From CAZCAC01 sp964496575 (GTDB lineage: Bacteria > Planctomycetota > UBA1135 > GCA-002686595), in contig CAZCAC010000099.1 in NCBI GenBank assembly GCA_964496575.1, forward strand, positions 1-31,744: DNA of 31,744 nt, written 5' to 3'. The position numbers and the translations under genes are program-made. Positions 8,731 through 16,985 of the stretch are shown here, piece by piece. The notes beneath the pieces are model-generated. The model had not been told where the DNA came from, did no database searches, and saw only the letters and a list, made by a program, of their open reading frames with translations. Every line of letters begins with the position of its first letter. Positions within the stretch are counted from its first letter, which is position 1.

Positions 8731-8765
8731 TGGCGCAATATGGCGGAATGTGGGGACGGGGGGCG
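8731..8765 (+). promoter_or_regulatory. probable MraZ-binding repeat array
   Basis: TGGCG at 8731, TGGCG at 8741 and TGGGG at 8751 recur at exactly 10 bases, with a weaker fourth unit GGGCG at 8761; the first two are followed by similar AAT-containing spacers. MraZ proteins are known to bind direct TGGGN-type repeats at about one helical turn upstream of mraZ. The array ends 17 bases before the mraZ start, where a bound repressor would block transcription or initiation. Confidence 0.75.
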
Positions 8766-8782
8766 CAGCCTCCCAGGGTGCG

Positions 8783-9265
8783 ATGAGCGAGGCTCTGTTC
8801 TACGACTCGTCCGCCCACACCATGGACTCGAAGAATCGAGTCTTCATCCCGAAGCGTTTCCAGCAAGTGCTCGGGAGGGACTCGGAAGGGACCATGGTGG
8901 CCATCCTCACTCGTGGGCTCGACGGCTGCCTCTTCATGTTCAGTGAAGAGGGCTTCCGTCGAGCCCTCGGCCGCCTGGACACCCAGGCATTCACCGGGAA
9001 GCAGCAGCGCGCGATGCAGCGCGCCTTCTTCGCCAACACCTCCCGGGTGCAGCTCGACGCGTCGGGGCGCTTGCTCGTCCCGGAGAAGCTGCGCTCGAAG
9101 GTGGGGCTCGGCAAGGAAGTGGTGATGGTGGGGGTCGTCAACCGGGCCGAAATCTGGCCCAAGGAGAAGTGGGAGGAGGTCGCCGACCAGACCGAGGGCG
9201 ACTTCGACGATCTCCTCGGAGTCCTGATCGACGATGGCCCCGGGGGGGGGCCGGCCGGGTACTGA
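8783..9265 (+). CDS. mraZ: transcriptional regulator MraZ
   Basis: The 160-aa MraZ is the DNA-binding regulator that heads dcw clusters. Two SpoVT/AbrB-like halves are visible: MDSKNRVFIPKRF near residues 14-26 and LDASGRLLVPEKL near 94-106, each with the D-x-(K/x)-(N/G)-R core. The start is ATG 8783, with AGGG at 8775-8778 four bases upstream; an in-frame extension to 8588 would read through the operator array and is not family-like. The last ten residues are glycine/proline-rich. The operator-like array at 8731-8765 fits autoregulation. Confidence 0.93.
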   Translation: MSEALFYDSSAHTMDSKNRVFIPKRFQQVLGRDSEGTMVAILTRGLDGCLFMFSEEGFRRALGRLDTQAFTGKQQRAMQRAFFANTSRVQLDASGRLLVPEKLRSKVGLGKEVVMVGVVNRAEIWPKEKWEEVADQTEGDFDDLLGVLIDDGPGGGPAGY

Positions 9266-9310
9266 TCCCGGCAGGGGGGAGACGTGATCCGCGCGGAGGT
9301 GATTCGAGTC

Positions 9311-10267
9311 ATGGCAGAGGCCCGAAGAGGAGGGGATCGACCGGGGCAGCGACCGGTTCACCGATCGGTGTTGCCCTCCGAGGTCCTCGAGAGCCTCCTC
9401 GCCGGTCGCGACCCAGCTGATCTCACGGGCTGGGGAGTCGACGGGACAACTGGAGCGGGTGGGCACTCCGAGCTCTTGCTCGAGGCCTGCCCGCACCTTC
9501 ACCTGCTCTGCACCGATCAGGATCCGCAGGCACTCTCCATCGCGAAGCGGCGACTGGCTCGCTTCGGAGAACGAGTACGGTTGCGGCACACGCGACTGTC
9601 GGGATTGTGCCGGGTCATCCGCAAGGAACGGATCGGCCGGATCTCGGCGATGCTCTTCGACCTGGGCGTCTGCTCGATGCACCTCGACCAACCGCAGCGG
9701 GGCTTTTCGTTCCTGGACGACGGCCCGCTGGACATGCGGATGGATCCCGAGCGCGAACGTACCGCCGCGGACATAGTCAACGGCTGGGACGAAAGCGATC
9801 TCGCGGATCTCTTCTACTACGAAGGCGACGAGTCGCGCGCGCGAAAGATCGCCAAGGCGATCGTCGAGTCGCGTCGCCGTGTACCCTTCCTTCGCACCGG
9901 TGCGCTGGCCGAGACGATCGCTCGCGCCACCGGTTCGCGCGGAGGGAAGACTCATCCCGCTACGAAGTGCTTCCAGGCCCTGAGGCGTGCCGTCAACGAG
10001 GAAGGTGACGAGCTGCTCGCGGGCCTGGAGACGGCGGAACACTGGCTCGAGGACGGGGGATCGCTGGCGGTGATCTCCTTCCACTCCGGCGAGGATCGCG
10101 TGGTGAAGCGCTACCTCCAGGGTGGAGCTCGCGAAGATCGCTGGAAGCTGCAGAGCAAGAAGCCGATCGCCGCTGGTCGGGAAGAACAGAAGGTCAATCG
10201 TCGATCGAGATCGGCGAAGCTGCGTGGCGCAATCCGTACCCGTGCGAAAAGGAGCAACAGATCGTGA
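9311..10267 (+). CDS. rsmH: 16S rRNA (cytosine1402-N4)-methyltransferase
   Basis: RsmH (MraW) methylates C1402 in the decoding centre of 16S rRNA using S-adenosylmethionine. The 318-aa product has the SAM loop VDGTTGAGGHS (43-53), DLGVCSMHLD (117-126), RGFSF followed by DGPLDMRMD (130-145), KTHPATKCFQALRRAVN, and VISFHSGEDRVVK. The last motif has Gly where the family normally has Leu (SFHSLEDR). I start at ATG 9311 because GGAGGTG (9295-9301) precedes it by nine bases. A GTG at 9284, preceded by a G-rich run, would add nine residues and remains possible. Its stop overlaps the next start as GTGA. Confidence 0.95.
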   Translation: MAEARRGGDRPGQRPVHRSVLPSEVLESLLAGRDPADLTGWGVDGTTGAGGHSELLLEACPHLHLLCTDQDPQALSIAKRRLARFGERVRLRHTRLSGLCRVIRKERIGRISAMLFDLGVCSMHLDQPQRGFSFLDDGPLDMRMDPERERTAADIVNGWDESDLADLFYYEGDESRARKIAKAIVESRRRVPFLRTGALAETIARATGSRGGKTHPATKCFQALRRAVNEEGDELLAGLETAEHWLEDGGSLAVISFHSGEDRVVKRYLQGGAREDRWKLQSKKPIAAGREEQKVNRRSRSAKLRGAIRTRAKRSNRS

Positions 10268-10506
10268 TCAGGGCGCTCTTGTCGATCGTGCTATGCGGGG
10301 CCTGCCTGGTGACGGGTCTGGTGACCACCCACATCCAGGCCGAGAATCACGCCCTGGCGGCGAAACTGGACCGAATCAAGCGACGTTGCGACCTGATCGA
10401 GGCCGGCAACGAGAGCCTGGAGTACGCGATCTGCGTTCAGCGCGGTCGGATCGAGCGTGAAGCGAACACCGAAGCTCTCGAAGCTGTCGAGGCCATCGAA
10501 GAGTGA
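10264..10506 (+). CDS. ftsL: FtsL-like small bitopic division protein
   Basis: This 80-aa protein has one N-terminal membrane segment (residues about 3-21) followed by a short charged helix with heptad character (ENHALAAKLDRIKRRCDLIEAGNESLEY), the FtsL/DivIC-like layout. FtsL family members are too diverged to identify by motif, so the name rests on size, topology and the invariant position between rsmH and the class B PBP. GTG 10264 overlaps the rsmH stop; AAGGAG at 10249-10254 lies nine bases upstream. It is shorter than E. coli FtsL (121 aa), with a brief coiled coil. Confidence 0.75.
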   Translation: MIRALLSIVLCGACLVTGLVTTHIQAENHALAAKLDRIKRRCDLIEAGNESLEYAICVQRGRIEREANTEALEAVEAIEE

Positions 10507-12944
10507 GCAAGACCTCCTTCGAATCCGCTTCGGGGCTGCGTCCCGCCGCAGCCTTCCTGATGATCGCCGCCGTGCTGGTGATGGTGCTCATCAAGGCGTG
10601 GTCGATCGCCCACGAGAAGGATCACGAGCAGCCGCAACGCGCGAGCAAGGAGTCGCTTCCCCGCCCCGACTTCGACATCGCCGATCGCTCCGGACGTACC
10701 CTCGCGCTCTCGGTTCAACGGATGGACCTGTGCCTGTCGCCCAACGCGATGTGGCAAGCACACACGCCGCGGCGGATCGCGAAGAAGATCCTCCCGCTCC
10801 TCCAGGACGAGGAGGACGAGTCCGTCGTCGATAGGCTCACCATCGACGAGCTCCTGGTCGAGCTGATCCCCGACGCGACGAACGGCGTCATCGAGGTCGA
10901 CTGCGAGGGGTGGACGCTCGGCTACGATGAGGCGAATCGGGTCCAGGAGTGGATCCGCAAGATGGAGCTGCAGGAGGGCTTCGAGCTGCGTCGTCAGCCG
11001 AGCGGCCCGCACTGGCGGATTCACTGGCGTCCCGAACAGGTGCTCTTGGAGTCGACACGGCCGCGGAGGTCGGACGGCGAGAAGCCGATCTCTCCCCTGC
11101 GCTGGAGCCGCCGGCTGGCCGACGGCCTGGCCAAGGCACGCTGGCCCGAGACCGCGCTCGACGCGGGGAAGGTCCGCTGGAAGGAGCTGGAGAAGCAGCG
11201 CGCGTTGATCTGGAAGGCGCTGATGCCCTGCGGCGAGACCACCGCCTTCCGCAAGCTCCCGCCGCACAAGGTCGGTGACCTGATCGCCGTCCTCGACGAG
11301 GAGGGCGTGCAGGGGCACCAGATGCGCATCGACTACGAGCACGAACGCGTGTACCCGGTTCGCGAGGAGACGCCCGAGAACGAGGCCTTCCAGGTCCTCG
11401 GCAAGTGGCGGTACCTCGAGAAGGTCGAGCAGACCGAGCCGATCGCGCAGCTCCGTCGTCCCCTCGCCGACGAGAAGGAGCGCGCCGTGCTGGCCCGCGA
11501 GCTGCTCGATATCAAGCACCCCTGCTCGGGACTCGAGGGACTCGCCGGCCGCCTGCTCGCGGATCCTTCCTGGCGCTTCATCCAGCCCGAGCCCGCCAGC
11601 TACCACTTCCGCCGTGACTGGCCGGTCCACCAGCCCGCCCGTCGCTACTTCTTCGACGACAGCCTCGAGTCCGCGACGCCTCGCGTCTACACCACCATCG
11701 ACTCCGAGCTGCAGAAGTACCTGCACCAGCAGCTCGAGGCCGCGGTCGCCGAGAACGATCCGGCCGTCGCGATGGGCATCGTGGTCGAGGTCGAGACCGG
11801 AGAAGTGCTGGCCGTCGACGGGATCAGTCAGTACGAGGTGGCCGAGTTCCTTCCCACCTGGCACCTGTTCACCCCCGGGTCGACCTTCAAGGTGATCGTC
11901 ATGACCACCGCGCTCGACCAGGATCGGGTGCACCCGAACGAGACGTTCGACACGCACGACGGGAACTTCCGGATTCCCGGCAGTCGGCGAACCATCCACG
12001 AGGCGCGCGGCGCTCCCCGGGGCGTGATCACGGCGACGCAGGCGTTGTCTCGCTCGGTGAACGCGGTGATGGTACAGATCGGCACGCGCGTCGACGACGA
12101 TGTCTTTCACGAGAAGCTCACCGGACTGCACTACGCCACCGCGCCGCGGACCGGCGTGGGAGTGGAGCGCGAGGGGGCGATCCCCACGCTGCCGTGGAAG
12201 ACCGCCTGGTCCCACGCTTCGGTCTGCTTCGGTCACGAAGTCTCCGTCAGTATGTGGCAGCACGCCGCCGCGCTGGCCACGGTCCTGAGGGGGGGCGAGT
12301 ACCTGCCGCTCACCACGCTGCTCGGCGTCGAGTGGGACGGCTGGTACTACGGCCTGCAGACGCCGCAACCCCGGCGCGTCTTCTCGAGGGTCGCCTGCCG
12401 CCAGACCCGGGACATGATGTACGAGGGCGCGCTGAACGGAACCGGCAGGCGGCTGACCGAGCCGGAGCGCGAGGCGGGAACGCCGATCGTCTTCGAGTCG
12501 AAGACGGGGACCACCGAGAAGAAGCCCACCGAGCCCTGCCTGCACCTCGAGCTCGAGCGCAACCAGCACAACGCCACCCTGCCGCTCGGCCGGGACGACC
12601 CGGGGTTCATCACCTTCGAGTCGATGCTGGCGCGCATGCACAAGGAGGGGCGGCCGCACCGGCGCTCCTGCTACACCTCCTCGATCTGCCTGCTCGGTCG
12701 ACTGGAGCGGGACGAGCGCGAGGTGATGGTGCTGGTCGTCGTCGAGGAGCCGCGCGGCAAGGGCAAGTTCGGCTCCGACGTCGCCGGGCCGACGGCGCTC
12801 TCCGTGCTCAAGGAATCGCTCGGCCTGACTCGCTTCGGCGTTCCGGTGCAGCGCATCGCCGACTACCGCCCCGACTACGGCTACGACGAGGAGCGGAACG
12901 AGGACGACGCGCCCTGGGCGCACGGCGAGGAGGAGAGCTGGTGA
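10503..12944 (+). CDS. ftsI: class B penicillin-binding protein (FtsI/PBP3-like transpeptidase)
   Basis: This is the septal peptidoglycan D,D-transpeptidase, anchored by one N-terminal membrane segment (about residues 14-35). The active-site motifs are complete: STFK with nucleophile S460, SVN (518-520) and KTGT (667-670). It is 813 aa, against 588 in E. coli FtsI, where the nucleophile is S307, so about 150 extra residues lie between the membrane anchor and the catalytic domain (roughly 130-400). About 45 more lie between KTGT and the YTSSICLLGR strand. GTG 10503 overlaps the ftsL stop as GTGA. The partner polymerase is probably the FtsW encoded at 16985. Confidence 0.9.
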   Translation: MSKTSFESASGLRPAAAFLMIAAVLVMVLIKAWSIAHEKDHEQPQRASKESLPRPDFDIADRSGRTLALSVQRMDLCLSPNAMWQAHTPRRIAKKILPLLQDEEDESVVDRLTIDELLVELIPDATNGVIEVDCEGWTLGYDEANRVQEWIRKMELQEGFELRRQPSGPHWRIHWRPEQVLLESTRPRRSDGEKPISPLRWSRRLADGLAKARWPETALDAGKVRWKELEKQRALIWKALMPCGETTAFRKLPPHKVGDLIAVLDEEGVQGHQMRIDYEHERVYPVREETPENEAFQVLGKWRYLEKVEQTEPIAQLRRPLADEKERAVLARELLDIKHPCSGLEGLAGRLLADPSWRFIQPEPASYHFRRDWPVHQPARRYFFDDSLESATPRVYTTIDSELQKYLHQQLEAAVAENDPAVAMGIVVEVETGEVLAVDGISQYEVAEFLPTWHLFTPGSTFKVIVMTTALDQDRVHPNETFDTHDGNFRIPGSRRTIHEARGAPRGVITATQALSRSVNAVMVQIGTRVDDDVFHEKLTGLHYATAPRTGVGVEREGAIPTLPWKTAWSHASVCFGHEVSVSMWQHAAALATVLRGGEYLPLTTLLGVEWDGWYYGLQTPQPRRVFSRVACRQTRDMMYEGALNGTGRRLTEPEREAGTPIVFESKTGTTEKKPTEPCLHLELERNQHNATLPLGRDDPGFITFESMLARMHKEGRPHRRSCYTSSICLLGRLERDEREVMVLVVVEEPRGKGKFGSDVAGPTALSVLKESLGLTRFGVPVQRIADYRPDYGYDEERNEDDAPWAHGEEESW

Positions 12945-14440
12945 TGCTGGCCCGCCTCGTCGACACCCTGGGAGGACACTGCGCGGTGCTCGAGGGCGAT
13001 GGCCCCGAGATCAACGACGTGCAGATCGACAGCCGACGGATCGAGGCGGGCAACCTCTTCGTCGCGCTGCCCGGGGCGGTGAACGACGGGGCCCGGTACA
13101 TCCCGCAGGCGATCGAGCGAGGAGCCAGTGCGGTGCTCGCACCGGAGTCGGTGGAGAACACGTTGCTCCGTGGTCCCGGCGGCGACGTCGTGATCCCGCT
13201 GTGGGTACACCCGGGCGCGAGAGCGGTCGCCGGCCGCGCCGCCGCGCTGGTGCACGAGGAGCCGGCGTGTGCGATGAAGGTGATCGCGATCACCGGCACC
13301 AACGGCAAGACCACGACCGCCTTCCTGATCGGCCACCTACTCGAGGCGTGCGGCTTCACCCCGGCGGTGCTGGGAACCGCGGGTCACCGGCTCGCCGACG
13401 GTGTGCTGCTTCCGACCGCGCACACGACTCCCGACGCGCCTGAGCTGCAGCGCCTCATCCGCCGCCACCGCGAGCTCGGCGGCGACTCGGTCGTGCTCGA
13501 GGTCAGCTCGCACGCCCTGGTCCAGGAGCGAATCGCGGGGCTCGACGTCTCCTGTGCGGTCTTCACCAATCTCTCTCGAGACCACCTCGACTACCACCGG
13601 GACATGGACAGCTACGCGCGCGCCAAGGCGCGGCTGTTCGAGGGTCTCGGTGAGGGCGCCGTCGCCGTGCTCAATGCCGACGACGATGCTCATCAGCTCA
13701 TGGCGAGCGCCGCCCGCGAGAGCGGGGCGCGAGTCCTCACGTACGGTACCGCTTCGCAGGCGAGCCTGCGCGCAACCGAGACGAGAATCGATACCGACGC
13801 AACGTACCTGACACTGAGTGGGATGGGGTTTTCACCAGCCAGGCTACGGCTGTCCCTGTTGGGTCGATTCAACGTCTCGAACGCGCTGGCTGCCAGCGCC
13901 GCGGTACTGCTGTCGGGGGCGGGTCCTTCCGCGCTGCTGGAAGGACTCGCCACCGTCACTTCTCCTCCGGGGAGGCTGGAGAGGATCGAGAACACGGGGA
14001 AGGGGTTCCACGTCTTCGTCGATTACGCCCACACCGAGGACGCGTTGAGGGGTGTCCTCACCGCTCTTCGCGAGGCGCTCGGCGATGGACCGGGTCGGCT
14101 CCTTCTCGCCTTCGGCTGCGGCGGCGAGCGCGACCCGGGCAAACGCGCCCCGATGGGCAGGGTCGCGTCGGAGCTCGCCGACGTGGTGGTGGTGACCAGC
14201 GACAACCCTCGCGGGGAGGACCCGCAGAAGATCATCAACGACATCCGCGCAGGATTGACGGGCGGGGCCGAGGTCCACCTCGAGGTGGATCGACGCCTCG
14301 CCATCGGGCGAGCCGTGGGACAGGCTCGCCCGGGCGACGTGGTGCTGATCGCGGGCAAGGGGCACGAGACGGTTCAGGAGATCGGCGCTGAGAGCCTCGC
14401 CTTCGACGATCGAGAGGTGGCGCGGGAGGTGCTCTCGTGA
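12944..14440 (+). CDS. murE: UDP-MurNAc-L-Ala-D-Glu:meso-diaminopimelate ligase
   Basis: MurE adds the third amino acid to the cytoplasmic peptidoglycan precursor. The 498-aa protein has the ATP loop ITGTNGKTTT (116-125) and the DNPRGEDP motif (420-427), whose DNPR form marks meso-diaminopimelate rather than lysine enzymes. Start ATG 12944 shares its A with the preceding TGA (TGATG); AGGAG at 12931-12935 lies eight bases upstream. GTG 12941 is an alternative that adds one codon. The frame remains open upstream inside ftsI, but that extension is not MurE-like. Confidence 0.95.
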   Translation: MLARLVDTLGGHCAVLEGDGPEINDVQIDSRRIEAGNLFVALPGAVNDGARYIPQAIERGASAVLAPESVENTLLRGPGGDVVIPLWVHPGARAVAGRAAALVHEEPACAMKVIAITGTNGKTTTAFLIGHLLEACGFTPAVLGTAGHRLADGVLLPTAHTTPDAPELQRLIRRHRELGGDSVVLEVSSHALVQERIAGLDVSCAVFTNLSRDHLDYHRDMDSYARAKARLFEGLGEGAVAVLNADDDAHQLMASAARESGARVLTYGTASQASLRATETRIDTDATYLTLSGMGFSPARLRLSLLGRFNVSNALAASAAVLLSGAGPSALLEGLATVTSPPGRLERIENTGKGFHVFVDYAHTEDALRGVLTALREALGDGPGRLLLAFGCGGERDPGKRAPMGRVASELADVVVVTSDNPRGEDPQKIINDIRAGLTGGAEVHLEVDRRLAIGRAVGQARPGDVVLIAGKGHETVQEIGAESLAFDDREVAREVLS

Positions 14441-15843
14441 TCGGCTTCCAGCTCGCCGATCTCGTCGACGCCACCGGCGCCGTGCTGCTTCGCGGCGAGC
14501 TCGACCGGCCCGTTCACGGCGTCAGCACCGATACCCGCACGCTGGAGGAGGGGGCGCTCTTCGTCGCCTTGAGCGGGCCCAACTTCGACGGCAACGCCTT
14601 CGCCGGCGCCGCCATCGAGCAGGGCGCCGCCGGGCTGATGCTCGCCGGTTCGCCCACCGTGCTCGGCGAGGCGGCGGCCGCGCTGCCCGGAAAGACCACG
14701 ATCCTGTGTCACGAGGATCCGCGCCGGGCGCTCTCCGACCTCGCCTCCTGGCACCGCTCCCACCTGGAGATTCCGGTGGTCGGCATCACCGGGTCCTGCG
14801 GGAAGACGACCACCAAGAACATCCTCGTCGAGCTCTGCTCCTCGACGCGGCGCACCGTCGGCTCGCCCAACTCCTTCAACAACGACATCGGCGTGCCACA
14901 CACGCTCTTCCTCGCCGACGAGGAGACCGAGATGCTCGTGGTGGAGATGGGCACCAACCACCCCGGCGAGATCGCCGGACTCTGCCGCACCGCGCGTCCG
15001 ACGGGGGCGATCATCACCAACATCGGTGCCTCGCACCTCGAAGGGCTCCTGACCATCGAAGGCGTGGCGCACGAGAAGAGCGCGCTGGCCGCGTGCGTGC
15101 CGAACAGCGGTTTCTGCGTGCTCAACGCCGACTGCCCCTGGACGCCGACGCTGCGCGACCTGACCACCGCCGAGGTGATCACCTTCAGCGTCGAGGGGGA
15201 CGGCGACCTGAACGCCACCGATATCTGGTTCCACGCGGGGGGCACGACCCTGCGCCTCGAAGGGCGCGAGATCACCTTCGGCCTGCTCGGCCTGCACAAC
15301 GTCCAGAACCTCCTCGCCGCGCTGGCCGCGTGCCGGGGGCTCGGGCTCGAGTTCGACGCCGTGCTGCCGGGTGTCTCGCGGATCGCCGCGGGGACGAGGC
15401 GGCTGGAGCGGAAGGAGATCGGCGATTGGACCGTGCTCGACGACACGTACAACGCCAATCCCGACTCGGCCAGCGCGAGCGTCCGGGTGCTGGCGGGGAT
15501 GCACGGCTACTCGCGCCGCGTGTTGATCCTGGGGGACATGCTGGAGCTCGGCGAGCTCGCGGCGGAGCTCCACCACCGGATCGGCGTGGAGGTGGCCGAG
15601 AGCGGCATCGACCGACTGGTCCTGGTCGGCGAGCTGACTCGCGCGACCGCGGCCGGTGCGCTCGAGGGTGGGCTCCCGGAGAGCTCCATCGAGCACTTCG
15701 GATCGGTGAAGGACGCGCTCCTCGGCGTGCCGGCGCTGCTGGCGAGCGGGGACCTCATCCTGGTCAAGGGCAGTCGACGCGTGGGCCTGGAGCAGCTCGT
15801 CGCCCTCTTCGAGCGCAACGCCAGCGTGGGGAGTGAGCGATGA
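14437..15843 (+). CDS. murF: UDP-MurNAc-tripeptide D-alanyl-D-alanine ligase
   Basis: MurF adds D-Ala-D-Ala to complete the UDP-MurNAc-pentapeptide. In the 468-aa protein, GITGSCGKTTTKN (116-128) is the ATP loop, NSFNNDIG (145-152) is the conserved MurF segment after it, and EMGTNHPGEI follows. The DDTYNANPDS segment near residue 335 is also characteristic. GTG 14437 overlaps the murE stop (GTGA), with GGGAGGT at 14424-14430 and a six-base spacer. The stop overlaps mraY as ATGA. The D-Ala-D-Ala ligase gene (ddl) is not in the window. Confidence 0.95.
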   Translation: MIGFQLADLVDATGAVLLRGELDRPVHGVSTDTRTLEEGALFVALSGPNFDGNAFAGAAIEQGAAGLMLAGSPTVLGEAAAALPGKTTILCHEDPRRALSDLASWHRSHLEIPVVGITGSCGKTTTKNILVELCSSTRRTVGSPNSFNNDIGVPHTLFLADEETEMLVVEMGTNHPGEIAGLCRTARPTGAIITNIGASHLEGLLTIEGVAHEKSALAACVPNSGFCVLNADCPWTPTLRDLTTAEVITFSVEGDGDLNATDIWFHAGGTTLRLEGREITFGLLGLHNVQNLLAALAACRGLGLEFDAVLPGVSRIAAGTRRLERKEIGDWTVLDDTYNANPDSASASVRVLAGMHGYSRRVLILGDMLELGELAAELHHRIGVEVAESGIDRLVLVGELTRATAAGALEGGLPESSIEHFGSVKDALLGVPALLASGDLILVKGSRRVGLEQLVALFERNASVGSER

Positions 15844-16985
15844 TCCCCGGCCTGCTCGACGACCACTTCCACCTGCAGCTCTTCGGCTACATCACCTTCC
15901 GCGTGGCCGCGGCAGGGATCACCGCCTTCCTCCTGGCCCTGTGGTGGGGGCACTTCACCATCCGCTGGCTGCGGAAGAACAAGGTCCTCGAGGACCTGAC
16001 CAAGACCGATCTCGTCCCGCTGGCGCAGCAGCCGGGGAAGATCGACAAGCGCGGAACGCCGACGATGGGGGGGAGCTTCCTGGTCGCCGCGCTGATCGCC
16101 TCGGTGCTCCTGTGGGGGCGGCTCGACAACGTCCACGTCGTCCTGGCGATCCTCCTGACCTCGGGGATCGCGGCGGTGGGCTTCGTCGACGACTTCAAGA
16201 AGCTGACCATCCGCGACTCCAAGGGGCTGTCGCCGAAGGCCAAGATGATCGGCCTCTCGGTGATCACCGCCGCCGTCCTGTCCGCGCTGGTGTACTACGC
16301 CAACTCGACCGGCCGCGAGACCCTGCTCAACCTGTACCCGCCCTTCTTCAAGGACCTCGTGGTACCGCTGGGGAGCTGGGCGCTCCTGGGGATGATCCTG
16401 TTCGTCGTCTTCCAGTGGTTCGTCGTCGTCGGCACCGCCAACGCCGCGAACATCACCGACGGACTCGACGGGCTGGCCGCGGGGTGCATGATCATCTCGG
16501 GACTCACGCTGTCGATCTTCTGCTACGTCAGCGGTCGCTTCGACTGGACCGGCTACCTGTTCCTGCCGTACGTGCCGGCCGCCTCGGAGATGGCGGTGGT
16601 GGGGGGAGCGCTCTGCGGCGCGTGCCTCGGCTTCCTCTGGTACAACGCCTATCCGGCCAAGGTCTTCATGGGCGACTCGGGCAGCCTGCCGATCGGCGGC
16701 TTGCTCGCCTGGCAGGCGCTGGTCGCCAAGCAGGAGCTGGTCCTGCCGTTGATCGGCGTCGTCTTCTTCGCGGACCTCGGCAGCTCCTGGCTGCAGACCA
16801 CCTGGTACCGGCGCACGAAGACCCGCGTCTTCACCGTCGCTCCGATCCACCACGCACCGGAACGCTTCGGTGGATTCTTCAAGCCCGGCCCCGCGCCGTG
16901 GCACGAGGTGACCGTCGTCATTCGCTTCTGGATCGTCGCCGCGGTAGGGGCGATGGCCAGCCTGGCCCTGTTGAAACTGCGCTGA
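15840..16985 (+). CDS. mraY: phospho-N-acetylmuramoyl-pentapeptide-transferase
   Basis: MraY transfers phospho-MurNAc-pentapeptide to undecaprenyl phosphate, forming lipid I at the inner membrane. The 381-aa polytopic protein has GTPTMGG (72-78), the catalytic aspartates VDDF (D117, D118), NAANITDGLDGLA (201-213) and FMGDSGSLPIGG (276-287). The loop usually reading PIHHHFE is PIHHAPE here (335-341), so the third histidine is Ala. The start overlaps the murF stop; GGGGAG at 15828-15833 lies six bases upstream. The next gene is ftsW with no murD between, unlike the common order. Confidence 0.95.
   Translation: MIPGLLDDHFHLQLFGYITFRVAAAGITAFLLALWWGHFTIRWLRKNKVLEDLTKTDLVPLAQQPGKIDKRGTPTMGGSFLVAALIASVLLWGRLDNVHVVLAILLTSGIAAVGFVDDFKKLTIRDSKGLSPKAKMIGLSVITAAVLSALVYYANSTGRETLLNLYPPFFKDLVVPLGSWALLGMILFVVFQWFVVVGTANAANITDGLDGLAAGCMIISGLTLSIFCYVSGRFDWTGYLFLPYVPAASEMAVVGGALCGACLGFLWYNAYPAKVFMGDSGSLPIGGLLAWQALVAKQELVLPLIGVVFFADLGSSWLQTTWYRRTKTRVFTVAPIHHAPERFGGFFKPGPAPWHEVTVVIRFWIVAAVGAMASLALLKLR

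Larger units (their letters stand above)
8357..8782. other. dcw leader region, no gene seen
   Basis: The 426-base gap before mraZ holds a bulged GC hairpin just after the preceding gene (8369-8394), a long imperfect hairpin with a G6/C6 base (8618-8661), a small CGAAA/TTTCG hairpin (8662-8674), and the periodic TGGNG array at 8731-8765. No convincing sigma-70 promoter with correct spacing was found, although TTGTCT (8683) and TTGCCC (8695) lie in the AT-richer part. Confidence 0.6.
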
